NCBI RefSeq assembly: GCF_030463535.1 | Contig: NC_132901.1 | Span: 7,039,364 to 7,103,363, forward strand | Direction of reading: 5' to 3' | Length of the DNA stretch: 64,000 nucleotides | DNA from: Salminus brasiliensis | Taxonomy: Eukaryota; Chordata; Actinopteri; Characiformes; Bryconidae | In this document: positions 1 to 29,400 of the stretch, piece after piece | Layout: each line of letters starts with the position of its first letter | Position numbering within the stretch: position 1 is the stretch's first letter | Program-made: the position numbers and the translations under genes | Notes under the pieces: generated by a model | Told to the model about the DNA's origin: nothing | The model's database searches: none | What the model saw: only the letters and a program-made list of their open reading frames with translations

Positions 1-720
1 ATGCGTTTATTGTAATGCTTCTTCAGCCACAGTCTACTGTGTGCAGACACTGTTTTAAAATTACAGACTGCTCTAAAGATAAAGGGCTTCAACTATGCAC
101 TTTTGGTTACTGCAAATAAACAGAACAATTCTACTTGTACTGTATCTGGTTCATTTATTTTTACTTTAATCACCTACAAACAAATAGTGCGCTTTATGTC
201 ACCACCATCTTCTTCCGTCGTTGCTGCAGGTTTCACCAATCACCCGAATCTAACACAGCTCATTCAGTTAAGCAAACACTTCTGAACGCAATGCTTAAAC
301 GGACCTGTTGGAGCTAACCAGCACAGCAGACCGATTATAGACTTAATAATTGAAAACTAAATATGTACTACTAAAAGTTCATTTTATCTAGCATTAGTTT
401 TTTGTTTTTTTTTTACTTTAGAAGCTTAAAAAGTGCCATTTGTGGTTCAGTCTTTTCTGTGGTGTGCATTTAGTGTGTAAGGGAACAAAAATCACTTCCT
501 CTAGTTTAACACGCAGTTAATACACGTGGCAGCTTTAAAAGTTTGAGCTCCTCCAGTTATTTCAGAACAAAAGCCCAAACGTGTAAAAATGTTAGTAAAA
601 ATGATTGAAACGGCGATTTAATTAAATCTATTAGACACCAACATTCTATCTTGTTATATTGTTATTTACTATGTATTATTTTGTTAAAAGTTATTTTGAT
701 GGTGCATATTGTGACTTTTA
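1..720. other. AT-rich intergenic DNA upstream of ugdh
   Basis: No exon, RNA gene or repeat family was recognised. Short open frames near 103-317 overlap in different frames, have no homologue I recognise and show no splice or promoter context, so they were not called. Confidence 0.5.
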
Positions 721-724
721 TTTT

Positions 725-1007
725 GCTGCGTCCCCCGGAAGTGACAGTAATCGTATCATTTTTTTGGCTGGTGGGTGTGTGTGTGTGCCTATGAATATGT
801 GTAGGGGAGAGAGAGAGGGAGAGTCGTCGGAATCATAATAGTTTTATTCATTTAGGTGAGAGTGAGCTGTGAAAGAGCCTGTATATTTTTCGGAGTGTGG
901 TCAGTTGAGTGTGTGTGAGCGGCGGACTAAGCTAGCTAGTTAACTTCCAGCAGCTTTTGCTCACTCTGAAGTAGAAACACCATTTCTCAACTTTATTTTT
1001 AAGCAAG
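725..1007 (+). promoter_or_regulatory. ugdh: ugdh promoter region and untranslated first exon
   Basis: A consensus ETS/GABP site, CCGGAAGTG, is at 735-743 in a small island of higher GC. The untranslated exon probably begins somewhere around 850-930 and ends at 1007, where AAG is followed by the donor GTAAGAAA. The next acceptor lies immediately before the ATG at 1913, giving the usual vertebrate arrangement of a noncoding exon 1. The transcription start is inferred; no TATA box is evident. Confidence 0.5.
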
Positions 1008-1151
1008 GTAAGAAACTAACGCTTCTTCACAGGGGTCTAAATACATGTCAGGTCAAACTAACCTAACATGTATTGGGTGAAGAGTGATTCAAAGTCTGAT
1101 TTTAGCGGGGAAAAAAAAGTATATGTATGTGTATGTATGTGTGTGTATATG

Positions 1152-1153
<2 letters not shown>

Positions 1154-1215
<62 letters not shown>
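1154..1215. repeat. (TA)n microsatellite, ugdh intron 1
   Basis: About 31 uninterrupted TA units, preceded by a GTATGT-rich stretch from about 1119. The open frame across it (many alternating Ile/Tyr) is a repeat artefact. Confidence 0.95.
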
Positions 1216-1217
<2 letters not shown>

Positions 1218-1912
1218 CAGGTTGAGAGTTGAGAGGCTATTTAGAATGTTTTTGATACTGAACTGCAAAGTTTAAAATATATTCTTAATATTCTGAATTC
1301 AGATTCAGATAACTGCTCAGATTTTTGCTCCAATCCTTCTCACGATTTGGGATGAAGCAAAAATGTGGGCCATCAAGGGGGGCCTCTGGACTGGTTTTAG
1401 AACTGCTGGATTACAGACAGTTTGGTCATCAAGGCCCAGAAGATCACCAGGGTCTGAGAGGGATAGAGTAATACAGTGACTCCTCCCAAGTCCCCCACAC
1501 CAGTCTTTTTCTCCAGTTTCCTCTGGCCAATTAGCTGCTCACAGTTGGGGAACATCTGTTTTAGATCACTGTTGAACATTACAAGATTGTTCTTTGTCAT
1601 GTGGTCAAGAATGTGGACCTAGTCATTCTTCTGACGTATTATATGTGAGATTGGCAAAAATGTAAGCACTGTATGGTAGAGCCTTACTCATTAGATATCT
1701 GATATCAACTGATATTAACAATGTGCGGTTTATCAACATCAGAAGAAAAGGCAAAACATGTTTGTACGCCTGGAGAATTCGGTGCTGTTTGAACTTATCA
1801 ATTTAGATACAACAGCATATGAATACAAATACAAATGAGATTATCTTATGTTTTTTATGTTACTGCATTGATTTACAGACCCCTTTCATCCCATGTCTGT
1901 CCTTTCTTCTAG

Positions 1913-10581
<8,669 letters not shown>

Positions 10582-11910
10582 GGGGCAAACATGCACAGAT
10601 ACTTTACACCACAGTCCATTAAACACATTCACTTTACCTTGGCTGAATATCCAACCAAAAAAGCCAAAGTCAGCAATATCACATTAGCAGGAATGTGTCG
10701 ATAATGTATGTGTTTTGTGTGTAGTGGATCTCTCATAATACTCAATTTCCCATCTTCATCTTTCCCATCTATACCATGCCACACTTCCCATATTCTCTTG
10801 CGTGATTATAAAAGGGACTGTTTACCTCACCATTTTAAAACAAAGTTCAGTGTAGAATAGAATGTAGTTTGTATCATTTACTCCCCAGTGGAAACAACGC
10901 TGCAAAAACAGCTGACAACAGTTTATCTCTGACCATTCAAACTTTACAGGAACTGGAGAGCCACTCAGAACAGATATCATTTCCATATCTTGATGGCCTG
11001 TTTTAGCCAAAGGGATCAAGACCGGTTGAATAAAAGGTCATGTAGAAATTAATTTCGTTTCGGCACTTGCAGTAAACATGTAGTATACGAGACTTTTGTT
11101 TGTCTATTCAGTATTCATGCAATTGATTGTTTCCTGATGATAAATCTGTTATTTTTTCAATAATAAGCCTTAGAGGTAAAACATAAATGACAAACCTTTC
11201 ACACTGTTCCACTGACAAAGTTGTCTTACATTTAGTGCACTTTCACCCACCGTAAATCTGTATTATTTTTTTTTTCCACACTTTTTTAAAAGTTTATATG
11301 GACCACATGTTGTATTAATGCCTTTCCAGAAGGTTCTTTGGTACATAGAGTAAATCCGAAGACTTGAGTAAAATACGCCTTTTAAGGAATAGCTTAAATC
11401 AAATAAAAATGTTGCTAAAAATAAATGAAAAAACAGCAAATAAGCAAATGAAATCCATTTATTGTTAGCTACTGTAGCATTTTTTTGTTCAAGTCTATGT
11501 CCCAGTACTAAACATAATTCAAATAGTTTACATAGTAATGTCATATTTAAATAGCTTTTTTATTTCTGGAATGCGTTTGTCATTATATATAACTGCACTG
11601 ACAAAGAAAAAAAGAAAAAGACTAGTGGTGTGAGTGAAGCTCTCATCTTTTCATATCAAATGAACTGAAACACTTAGGATTTTGAGACAGAGCTTAATTT
11701 GTGTTTTCATACAGTGTCAAGTGTTAGTTTGATTACAAATGATTATCAAGCTTTTGAAGATCGCAGTCAGTTATTGCATAATCATGTCTTGTAAAAGCAG
11801 TACATTCTAGTTTGTGTTTTTTTTCATAAAATCTTGTATAAATTTGTAACACTAATGTAAAACAAATGAAAGCAACATTTTTTTTGAAATAAATATGGAC
11901 CAATGAAACC
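10582..11910 (+). other. ugdh: ugdh 3' untranslated region
   Basis: The long 3' UTR follows the TGA at 10579-10581 without an intervening gene. It contains AU-rich stretches and ends near the canonical AATAAA at 11888-11893. Its length of about 1.3 kb is inferred from that being the first canonical signal in a suitable position. Confidence 0.7.
11888..11893 (+). terminator. ugdh: ugdh polyadenylation signal AATAAA
   Basis: Canonical hexamer downstream of the ugdh stop codon. Cleavage is expected 10-30 nt later, which reaches into the lias 3' end on the other strand. Confidence 0.7.
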
Positions 11911-11935
11911 CATTGGTGTGCTTTTTGAAAACAAT

Positions 11936-11941
11936 TTTATT
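11936..11941 (-). terminator. lias: lias polyadenylation signal (AATAAA on minus strand)
   Basis: TTTATT on the plus strand reads AATAAA on the minus strand, about 420 nt after the lias stop codon at 12358-12360. Cleavage would fall around 11910-11925, abutting the predicted ugdh cleavage site. Confidence 0.65.
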
Positions 11942-12357
11942 AGATATTACATTGCACATATTGCGCAGTTGATTTTTATCCAATTTACACAGGTGTAACA
12001 TGCTTATTGTATTTTCTGTTTTTATCTTCTGATATTAACTAACTTTTCTGCCACAAAGATTGTACTTTGTGTAGTGTTACTAGTTAAGCCACTGAGGAGA
12101 CTGCATGTATTCTTTATAGCAGAGACTGAATACACTAATAAGTCATTTCAGGAGGGTTGAGTCTGACATATGCTGACTTCTAGGTTCTCCTCTCCACAGT
12201 AATTCTTTGGCTTTGCAAGATCCCTCTGCCTTAGCCTTCTTGTTCAATTAACATAAATGTAAATACTCCCTCTGTAGAGGCTAGCCTGATGAAAAATAAT
12301 GGATTAGGCAGCAGGTTTTATGACTAGGTCATGTGTAGTTCGGACGGGAACCCAATT

Positions 12358-20264
<7,907 letters not shown>

Positions 20265-20351
20265 GACTTCAGGAGACTAGTCCGTCATTGACATCTCTTT
20301 CATCTGGCATCGATTAAAACCCCTCATTACTTTAACCTTTTACCCCGCGCT

Positions 20352-20582
20352 CCCAAATTATTTACTGAATCTGATTTTACTGATAGTTATTCATTTGTGT
20401 TCACTCCAAATTATTTACTGAATCTGATTTTACTGATAGTTATTCATTTGTGTTCACTCCAAATTATTTACTGAATGTGATTTTACTGATAGTTATTCAT
20501 TTGTGTTCACTCCAAATTATTTACTGAATGTGATTTTACTGATAGTTATTCATTTGTTTTCACTAGCTAATTATTTTCTGTT
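20352..20582. repeat. 53-bp tandem repeat, about 4.3 copies, in the lias-rpl9 spacer
   Basis: Unit starts fall at 20354, 20407, 20460 and 20513, a strict 53-bp period, with a decayed fifth start near 20567. Units differ by single changes (for example GAATCTG in units 1-2 versus GAATGTG in 3-4). The array sits 90 bp upstream of the lias start codon, between the two divergent genes. Confidence 0.95.
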
Positions 20583-21039
20583 GCATTTAAATATTCAGTG
20601 AATATTTACTTCGCTTAAATCACTTTTTATATTTTCGAATATATTTCTTTCAAAGATTTAAGTAAAAAGGTGACATTGCATTTTAGTTTGAAATGTGCAC
20701 ATATTTGTTTCTCAATAGACTATCCTCACTAATGTCTAGCTATAATATTTACCATGCTTTCGGAGAGACGTTAACGAAGGAGAATGCATTGTATTCCAGA
20801 TTACACACAAAACAGAGTATTTCGTTTTACAATGTTTTACACACATTGCAACATCTATGTAACATAACATATAAACTTGAACAATGTTAAAATGATGACA
20901 AATATTTACTGTTGTCATTAGTATGATGTGATATATTTTAATGATCTATATTTTGGGACAAATATTTGAGTTTGTAAGTTTGTTTTCTCGATAATCAATC
21001 GGTCGCGTCTGCAGGCTCAAAAATGATGTCAGCACGTAG

Positions 21040-21112
21040 GTGCTACAATTGCGTCATGACGCCTTTCCTCCTTCCTTTCCTCCTCTATCGGCGAGGTAAG
21101 AACATGGCGCTG
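21040..21112 (+). promoter_or_regulatory. rpl9: rpl9 TOP promoter and untranslated exon 1
   Basis: A pyrimidine tract at 21063-21087 has the form of a vertebrate 5'-TOP start. It is followed by the short noncoding exon ending GGCGAG at 21095 and the donor GTAAGAAC. A perfect 12-bp palindrome GCGTCATGACGC at 21051-21062 contains a CRE-like core just upstream. AACATGGCG, a YY1-type site common just downstream of ribosomal-protein starts, is at 21101-21109. This suggests growth-linked (mTOR) translational control, by family knowledge. Confidence 0.8.
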
Positions 21113-21567
21113 CGTTATCCCCAGGTTTTCAATCCACTATAATCCTCCCTAATGTCCCATCTCATTGCGTTATCGATTATAGTGGATATTATTTGAATGT
21201 TGGTTGAAGCATCGGTATGCGTATTTTTGCTATATGGCCAATTTAATATAGAAAAAGACCCTAACGCACTTGCCTTCTGTGTTTATCTGTTAGCCCTTTG
21301 CTAATTTTCCTTATAGTGACTTTCACTCGAACCCTTTTAATAAAAGACGTAGTAGCCAGACTGTTCTCTGATCTAGTATTACTACTAATGTTGCGATCTG
21401 CCAGTAGCAACTGCTGTAAGTATGTGGCGTAGCAGGTCGAGTTGTTCGGGTTTGTATAGCCGGCAACCCGGTGCTAGCTGGATTCAGATGCCGTGAAGGC
21501 TTCTGTGTAAAAATGTAGTTTACGTAGTTGAATCTGTATTGACAGCCAGTTTTTGGTCCTCCACAGA

Positions 21568-24103
<2,536 letters not shown>

Positions 24104-24395
24104 AGGACGCAAGGTTAGAGTGGGTTTCGCCAGGGCTGAAGGATGTTTTTTCATTGTCGCTTTAATCACTTTCTGGCTTTTTGTCCCCTCTGTTGAATTG
24201 CTTTCGTCTCCTTTTCTCATTGCTTCAATATTGTTTCTGACTTGTGAAATGACCTTGGATTTCTGGGCGGTGTTGTGGTTCTATAAATTTGCAAATTCTT
24301 TGTACAAGCTGTGTCTGCATGCAAAGACTAACACTAACGCTTCTTCCACTTCCAGCGGTAACACTGTTATGCCTGTTGCATGTGTGCATGTTCTA

Positions 24396-24401
24396 AATAA
24401 A
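24396..24401 (+). terminator. rpl9: Proximal rpl9 polyadenylation signal AATAAA
   Basis: Canonical hexamer about 290 nt after the stop codon of the first terminal exon, so that exon can end a transcript by itself. Confidence 0.65.
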
Positions 24402-24879
24402 AAGGCAGAACACTTTAGCTAACCATCATCCATAGACTGGTTTCTGTGCAGCAACATCAGAGCTGTGCAAGCAACTGGGGTGAAAAGTAGCACTCCAATG
24501 TTGGAGAGCAAAAATAACCCCAGAGAAGATGGATGGAAATAAAGGGGTCACATCCCTTTGCCATAATCTGTAGAAGATTAAACAAAAAATAAACAAACCA
24601 GATGGTGAACACATCTGACTCTGGAATTGTATCAAGTCAACAGGAATTTACAAACTGTGAAATCAGTGATTACAGCAATAAACGTAACATTTTGCTTTGG
24701 GCTGCTTGTGCACTTATTAATGTATAGACAGGAAACCTGTCTATAGGGATGTTTAATCTAGTCTGTGCTAGTGACCACATTTGATTTAGCTAATAAGTTA
24801 ACTCTGGTGTGTTGGCTAAGTGGAAAAGGTTGCTGCCTTGCCTCACCATTTATTGTCCTATTGCTGTTCTCTTAATCAG

Positions 24880-24989
24880 CTGCCCTGATCCAGCAGGCCA
24901 CCTCTGTCCGGAAGAAGGATATCCGGAAGTTCTTGGATGGCATTTATGTCAGTGAGAAGACCACTGTGGAGGAACAGCCGGATAATTAA
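24880..24989 (+). CDS. rpl9: Duplicated alternative terminal exon of rpl9
   Basis: A second terminal exon begins right after the acceptor TTAATCAG in the same phase as 23997-24103. It encodes [19 protein letters not shown], continues DGIYVSEK and ends TTVEEQPDN before TAA. Spliced to the exon ending at 22877 it gives a 193-aa L9. Over 30 aligned codons I count 11 synonymous and 3 amino-acid-changing codon differences from the first copy (Lys/Arg, Asn/Lys, Gly/Thr), so both copies look constrained. AATAAA at 25013-25018 lies 24 nt after the stop. It begins exactly at a splice acceptor and lacks upstream exons, so it is an exon duplication, not a retrocopy. Confidence 0.85.
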
Positions 24990-25012
24990 CATCTGTCCTT
25001 GTAAAATCTGTC

Positions 25013-25018
25013 AATAAA
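25013..25018 (+). terminator. rpl9: Distal rpl9 polyadenylation signal AATAAA
   Basis: Canonical hexamer 24 nt after the stop of the second terminal exon, followed by a T-rich stretch. The very short 3' UTR is typical of ribosomal-protein mRNAs. Confidence 0.8.
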
Positions 25019-26400
25019 CGTGTTTTTTTTCCACCCACCACTTATAGATGTGCTTTGCCTTTTGTTGTGCCTTTGACTGCCTAAATGTAAAGTAGGAATT
25101 TCAATGAGGGCCAAGATGTAAATCATCATGATCATTTGGTTAAATTGATTGTGTGGGTTTGCAGAATATGCCCTTTTGATATCTGAAGGTTATGTTCAAA
25201 GTACTTGCCTCATTAAAGTGATGTAAAACTGTTTTACAGTAGTGCTGCAATTTAGCTTTTTAGCTGCATTTAGCATTTTAGCTGGGGAACTATTGGTTAG
25301 TGAGGTGTTTTTTATTTTTTTTATTTTATATATATATATATATATATATATTTATTTATTTTTATTTTTTGTGCCCGTTTTGTTAAAACTGCTCTTATGT
25401 TGGGGCATGTGAGTATGTCACCTGTTCTTATTAGTAACATTAGTTCAGTTATAGCTACCTGGAAGTTCTGCTTTGTAGAGTGGTTTCATGGAGGATATCG
25501 CAGCAGGATTTTACAGTTGGCTAGATGGGACCAAAGCTAAGATTTGGCTATTATCTTCTTGGACAGGCTAAACTTGGGCCTAGATCATTTGTGTAAGTTA
25601 AGAAATTCTGCGTTGTTATATCTCGCAGATTAAGCAAGAGAGCACGCGGGTAATGAATATCTATTAGACAGGAAAATATGTAGTCAGTGAGTTGTGTGTA
25701 GTACAGGGCTTGGATGAATGTGCTGTTTAAATGGACTCATCTTGCACATTACTATATCTAAGAGGGTTTAGAATAATAGAGGACGTGTCTAATGTGTATG
25801 AATATAAATAATTAGATTTCAGAATGCTGAATATCTATGTTAGAAATTGTGCATAAGAGAAATATACTTGATTCCTCTAATAAAAGTTGCAGTAATAGCA
25901 TTTTGCACACAACATTAAACGTTTATCATAGAATTTGTGTTTTTCACTTTTGGAATGAAATGCTCTGTAGGTAAAATGCATTCTGGAAAAAGATGCCAAA
26001 TTCTTATTTGTATATTTTTTTATTTGTAGTTTTTTTTTCTTAACGTGAATAAAATAACACATGTATCTGCATAATGTGTAAACGTTGTACAGTAAGTGTG
26101 TACAATTATTAGTGTACCACAGCATACACATGAATTTGGGAGATTGTTTACATCAGTAAGTTAACGCTCCAGTGTAGTAATGACTGAGTCAGAGATCTTA
26201 AGTAATTCACCCAGAAAGTATTGTTTAAACATTTAAAGACGTTTATGAGATCCTGTTTCCTTTTCCTACAGAGTCTTTTTCTAAAATAATAATTGTTGTG
26301 GCGCACGTTAGTGGGAAAATACACGTTTTGTATTTTAACATAAATAATATGCAAAGGTTTTAAGCCATTTTTCACTGTCCACTGCGCGCGCTTCTCTCCG
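25019..26400. other. rpl9-rfc1 intergenic spacer
   Basis: AT-rich spacer of about 1.4 kb with a (TA)n run at 25327-25351 flanked by TTTA repeats. No exon was recognised. In human, KLB lies between RPL9 and RFC1; nothing resembling it is present here. Confidence 0.6.
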
Positions 26401-26496
26401 GCGTCATCACGCAGCGCCCAAACTTGGCGCCAAAGGCGTGTGTATCTGTTTGCTTGCTGATACTACCTGAAAAGTTCATGATAGATTTTTAAGATG
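26380..26496 (+). promoter_or_regulatory. rfc1: rfc1 promoter and exon 1
   Basis: A small GC-rich island holds CGTCATCACG (CRE/ATF-like) at 26402-26411 and the palindrome TTGGCGCCAA at 26424-26433, which fits an E2F site as expected for an S-phase replication gene. Exon 1 ends with the start ATG itself at 26494-26496, directly before the donor GTGAGT. No TATA box is apparent; the exact start is inferred. Confidence 0.7.
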
Positions 26497-29400
26497 GTGA
26501 GTGTTTTTACTAACATTTTAACAGTCAGAATAATGAAAACGATAGTTTGTCTCTTGCCTGTATTTAGCGATGTGTTGGCGGAGCTGTTATACCCTTTAAT
26601 GTTAGTGTTAGCGCCGAGCACAACAGGCTAATGGCGAGTTACAGTCAATATCCCCTTGTTCTTTAGAGACTCTACAGGACTCTCTCAACATTTCCACACT
26701 AATAGAGCACGTTATGCAAAGCACCGTTGTCCAGCTCTCTGGATAATCCGTCAGCTAAATTCTGCCATGCATTTTGGAAATAAATTAAGCAAGCTTTCCA
26801 ACCAAATGGCTAGCATGCAGCCCAAATATGGACACAGAGAGCAAGATATTTGAAAAAGAGAGGTAGCGCTATATTGCAAGTAGGTTTTTAAATGTGCATT
26901 ACGTGACCGTTGCTGTGCGTTGTGTAGGGTATGTCGTTAGCATGTTAGTCTCATAATGAACTTTAAGCGTTACTTTGCAATAAGAACATCACTTGACGTA
27001 TGATTATTGTGTTCGTGCGTATTTGTAAAATCCCCAGTCCGAGTTTTAAAGCGTCGCCTGCAACATTTACGTTATATTGAAGGTACTGAAAAGTAACTTC
27101 TTTGATTTTCTTTCAGGACATCCGCAGGTTCTTTGCACCAACAAAGATCACCAAATCTACAACAGGAAGCAGCAGCACTGATGAGGAAAATAAAAAGAAA
27201 AAATCCTCCAAGGTTCAAACTATGTCCACAAACATATAAGTAGCATCAGATGATTATTGTCGTCTTGCGTAGTGAAGTGCTTGAGCTGTGACCCTCCTGT
27301 CTGTGTTTTTCTTTTCAGATAACAAGTCCTAAATCTGATGAGAAACGACCAGCAAAACGGAAGAAAAGAGTAATCACAGATTCAGGTGCAGTAGTGTTGC
27401 TATTAGAAAGCTAAGATGAGTGCCTTGTTAAAAAAAAATCATGGCTTGTTATTGTAAGTTGATACAGCAGACTTTGTCTGCTGAAATGTATTTAAATACA
27501 TCATGTACTCTGTTTGCCTCTCAGACTCTGAAGAGGAGAAGAAAGGAAAGAAAAACCCTAAAGAGAAGATCACAGCATCTGGAAAGAAGGACCCTGTTAC
27601 TTATGTGTCTGATTCAGGTGCGTGACTACAAAAGGTCCAGCGCTTATTACAGACAGAGCAACTTATGTAGACCCATCCAGTATATTGTTGTATAGCAGCC
27701 AATATGAAATGGGATGCACATTGATATCAGCATCATATAAATATTTACTTAAAAATATCAATGTTTAGATTTGACAGATTTCAAACAAGGTATTTGATGG
27801 TTATGTATTATGCTACAGAAAAGGTGAACGAATGCTCCATAATGCTAATCCAGGTAGATGTAGTGTCAGTTTGTATATTTGGGCCACATTGTTGCATTTC
27901 TAGACATCATAGTAAGGTTACAGGTATTGGTAAACAACTTACAAATACACCACTTTATGTGACCATATAAACCTTACCTTTAGTATGAGGATAATAATGT
28001 ATAACACTTGTATATACTCTCATACTACTATCTTCTATTCGCTCACTTTTTTTTGTATTCCTTTCCAGATTCAGACGAAGCATTTGAGTCATTAAAGAGA
28101 CCCTCTAAGCCTAAAGAGAATGGAAATAACAAAGGTAGGAAAGAAGTGGATTCTGGGAAATTGAAGGAGGTGAAATCTGCTCCTCTTAAATCTCCGATAA
28201 GGCCCACTGCTGCTGGCTCTAAAGCAGACATTAGGAATGCTCTCAGTCCAACTCCACCGAAGCCTGCTACAGCCAAAAGCACCACCACCTCAGCTGCCGA
28301 TTTTTTTGGCAGCACAACCATCCATAGATCGGGAAAGAAGTTGGTGGCAAGTACCAGCACCAAACGGAAAGCAGTGAGTAGACAGTGTGTATTAATGTCA
28401 CCATCAGTAATTGGCCAGTTCTTTTGATAATCAGTTTCAGGCCTCCTAGCAGTATAAAATGCACTGAAAAAGGCAGATTATACGTAGTCTAATTCAATGG
28501 AAAAAGATAGGAAGCTCTCATTATAGAATATATGTAAAACACATGCATACAGTGCTGTTTCTGCTATTACAGGCACTTCAGTTCAGATATATTAGAAAAT
28601 AACTCCTGTTTTACCAAACTAATAGTGTTGTACTGTTAAAAAAACAGTGAAAATGTCTTTACTGCATCAGAGTGCACTAAAGGTCTTTTTTCCAGTCTGA
28701 ATTTTTTCAGTGTTTTGAGTAAATTAAATTAACAGTAGATTCAGACTGATATTGATTCATTGTCTCTTTCAGCCTGTAGAAGACCCTGAGGAGTCACACA
28801 GTGATGAAGCCATTGCAAAGCAGTTACAGATGGATGAGGACATGGAGGTGAGTAAGAAACCTCCATTGATTCATGATTGATAAATAATTAAATACAATAT
28901 ACAGCGTGGATGTATACTGGCAACCTGTTTGTGTTTCAGTTGGAGAAACAGATCCATGATGATGAGGAGTTTGCAAGGACTCTGGCTATGCTGGAAGAGG
29001 CCCCATTGCACAAAAAGGTGCATTTCTTGTGACTGATCTGTGCCTAGTACCAACTCTTTTGGCACTTTGTTAAAGGAAACTACTGTCTGTAAGCATGAAA
29101 GTGTATTTATATGCAGTGCAGAAAGACTGATCTTTCTTTTAAATATGAGAGCTGAAAACAGCCCTTGAGTCTTAACAGAACCACACAGGTTCATACCTAC
29201 ATGGTTTTTGAACTTGGTTTCAATTAAAGGACAACCTGACTGAAAAACGTTCTGTTCTAACAGTAAATGTTTTGTTTTAAAGGGGAAATTTTGGGCAAAC
29301 ATACTAGTTTTTAAAACTAAAGGTTTTGTTTCGGGTTTACATTCTCTAATGTTCCTTAAACTAAAATGGGTGTAATTTGTGTATTTCTCTTAGGCTCGTG

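Noticed and set aside
1084-1275. Open frame across the (TA)n repeat in ugdh intron 1
   Set aside because: Low-complexity translation of a microsatellite with no splice context.
24880-24989. Second rpl9 exon as a processed pseudogene
   Set aside because: It starts exactly at a splice acceptor, lacks upstream exon sequence and a poly(A) tract, keeps frame and shows mainly synonymous change; exon duplication fits better.
26497-27318. Pentanucleotide repeat like the human RFC1 (CANVAS) expansion
   Set aside because: The disease repeat sits in an Alu poly(A) tail in a human intron; no AAAAG/AAGGG-type array is visible in these introns.
28043-28363. Minus-strand frame opposite rfc1 exon 5
   Set aside because: Shadow of the coding exon; no splice or homology support.
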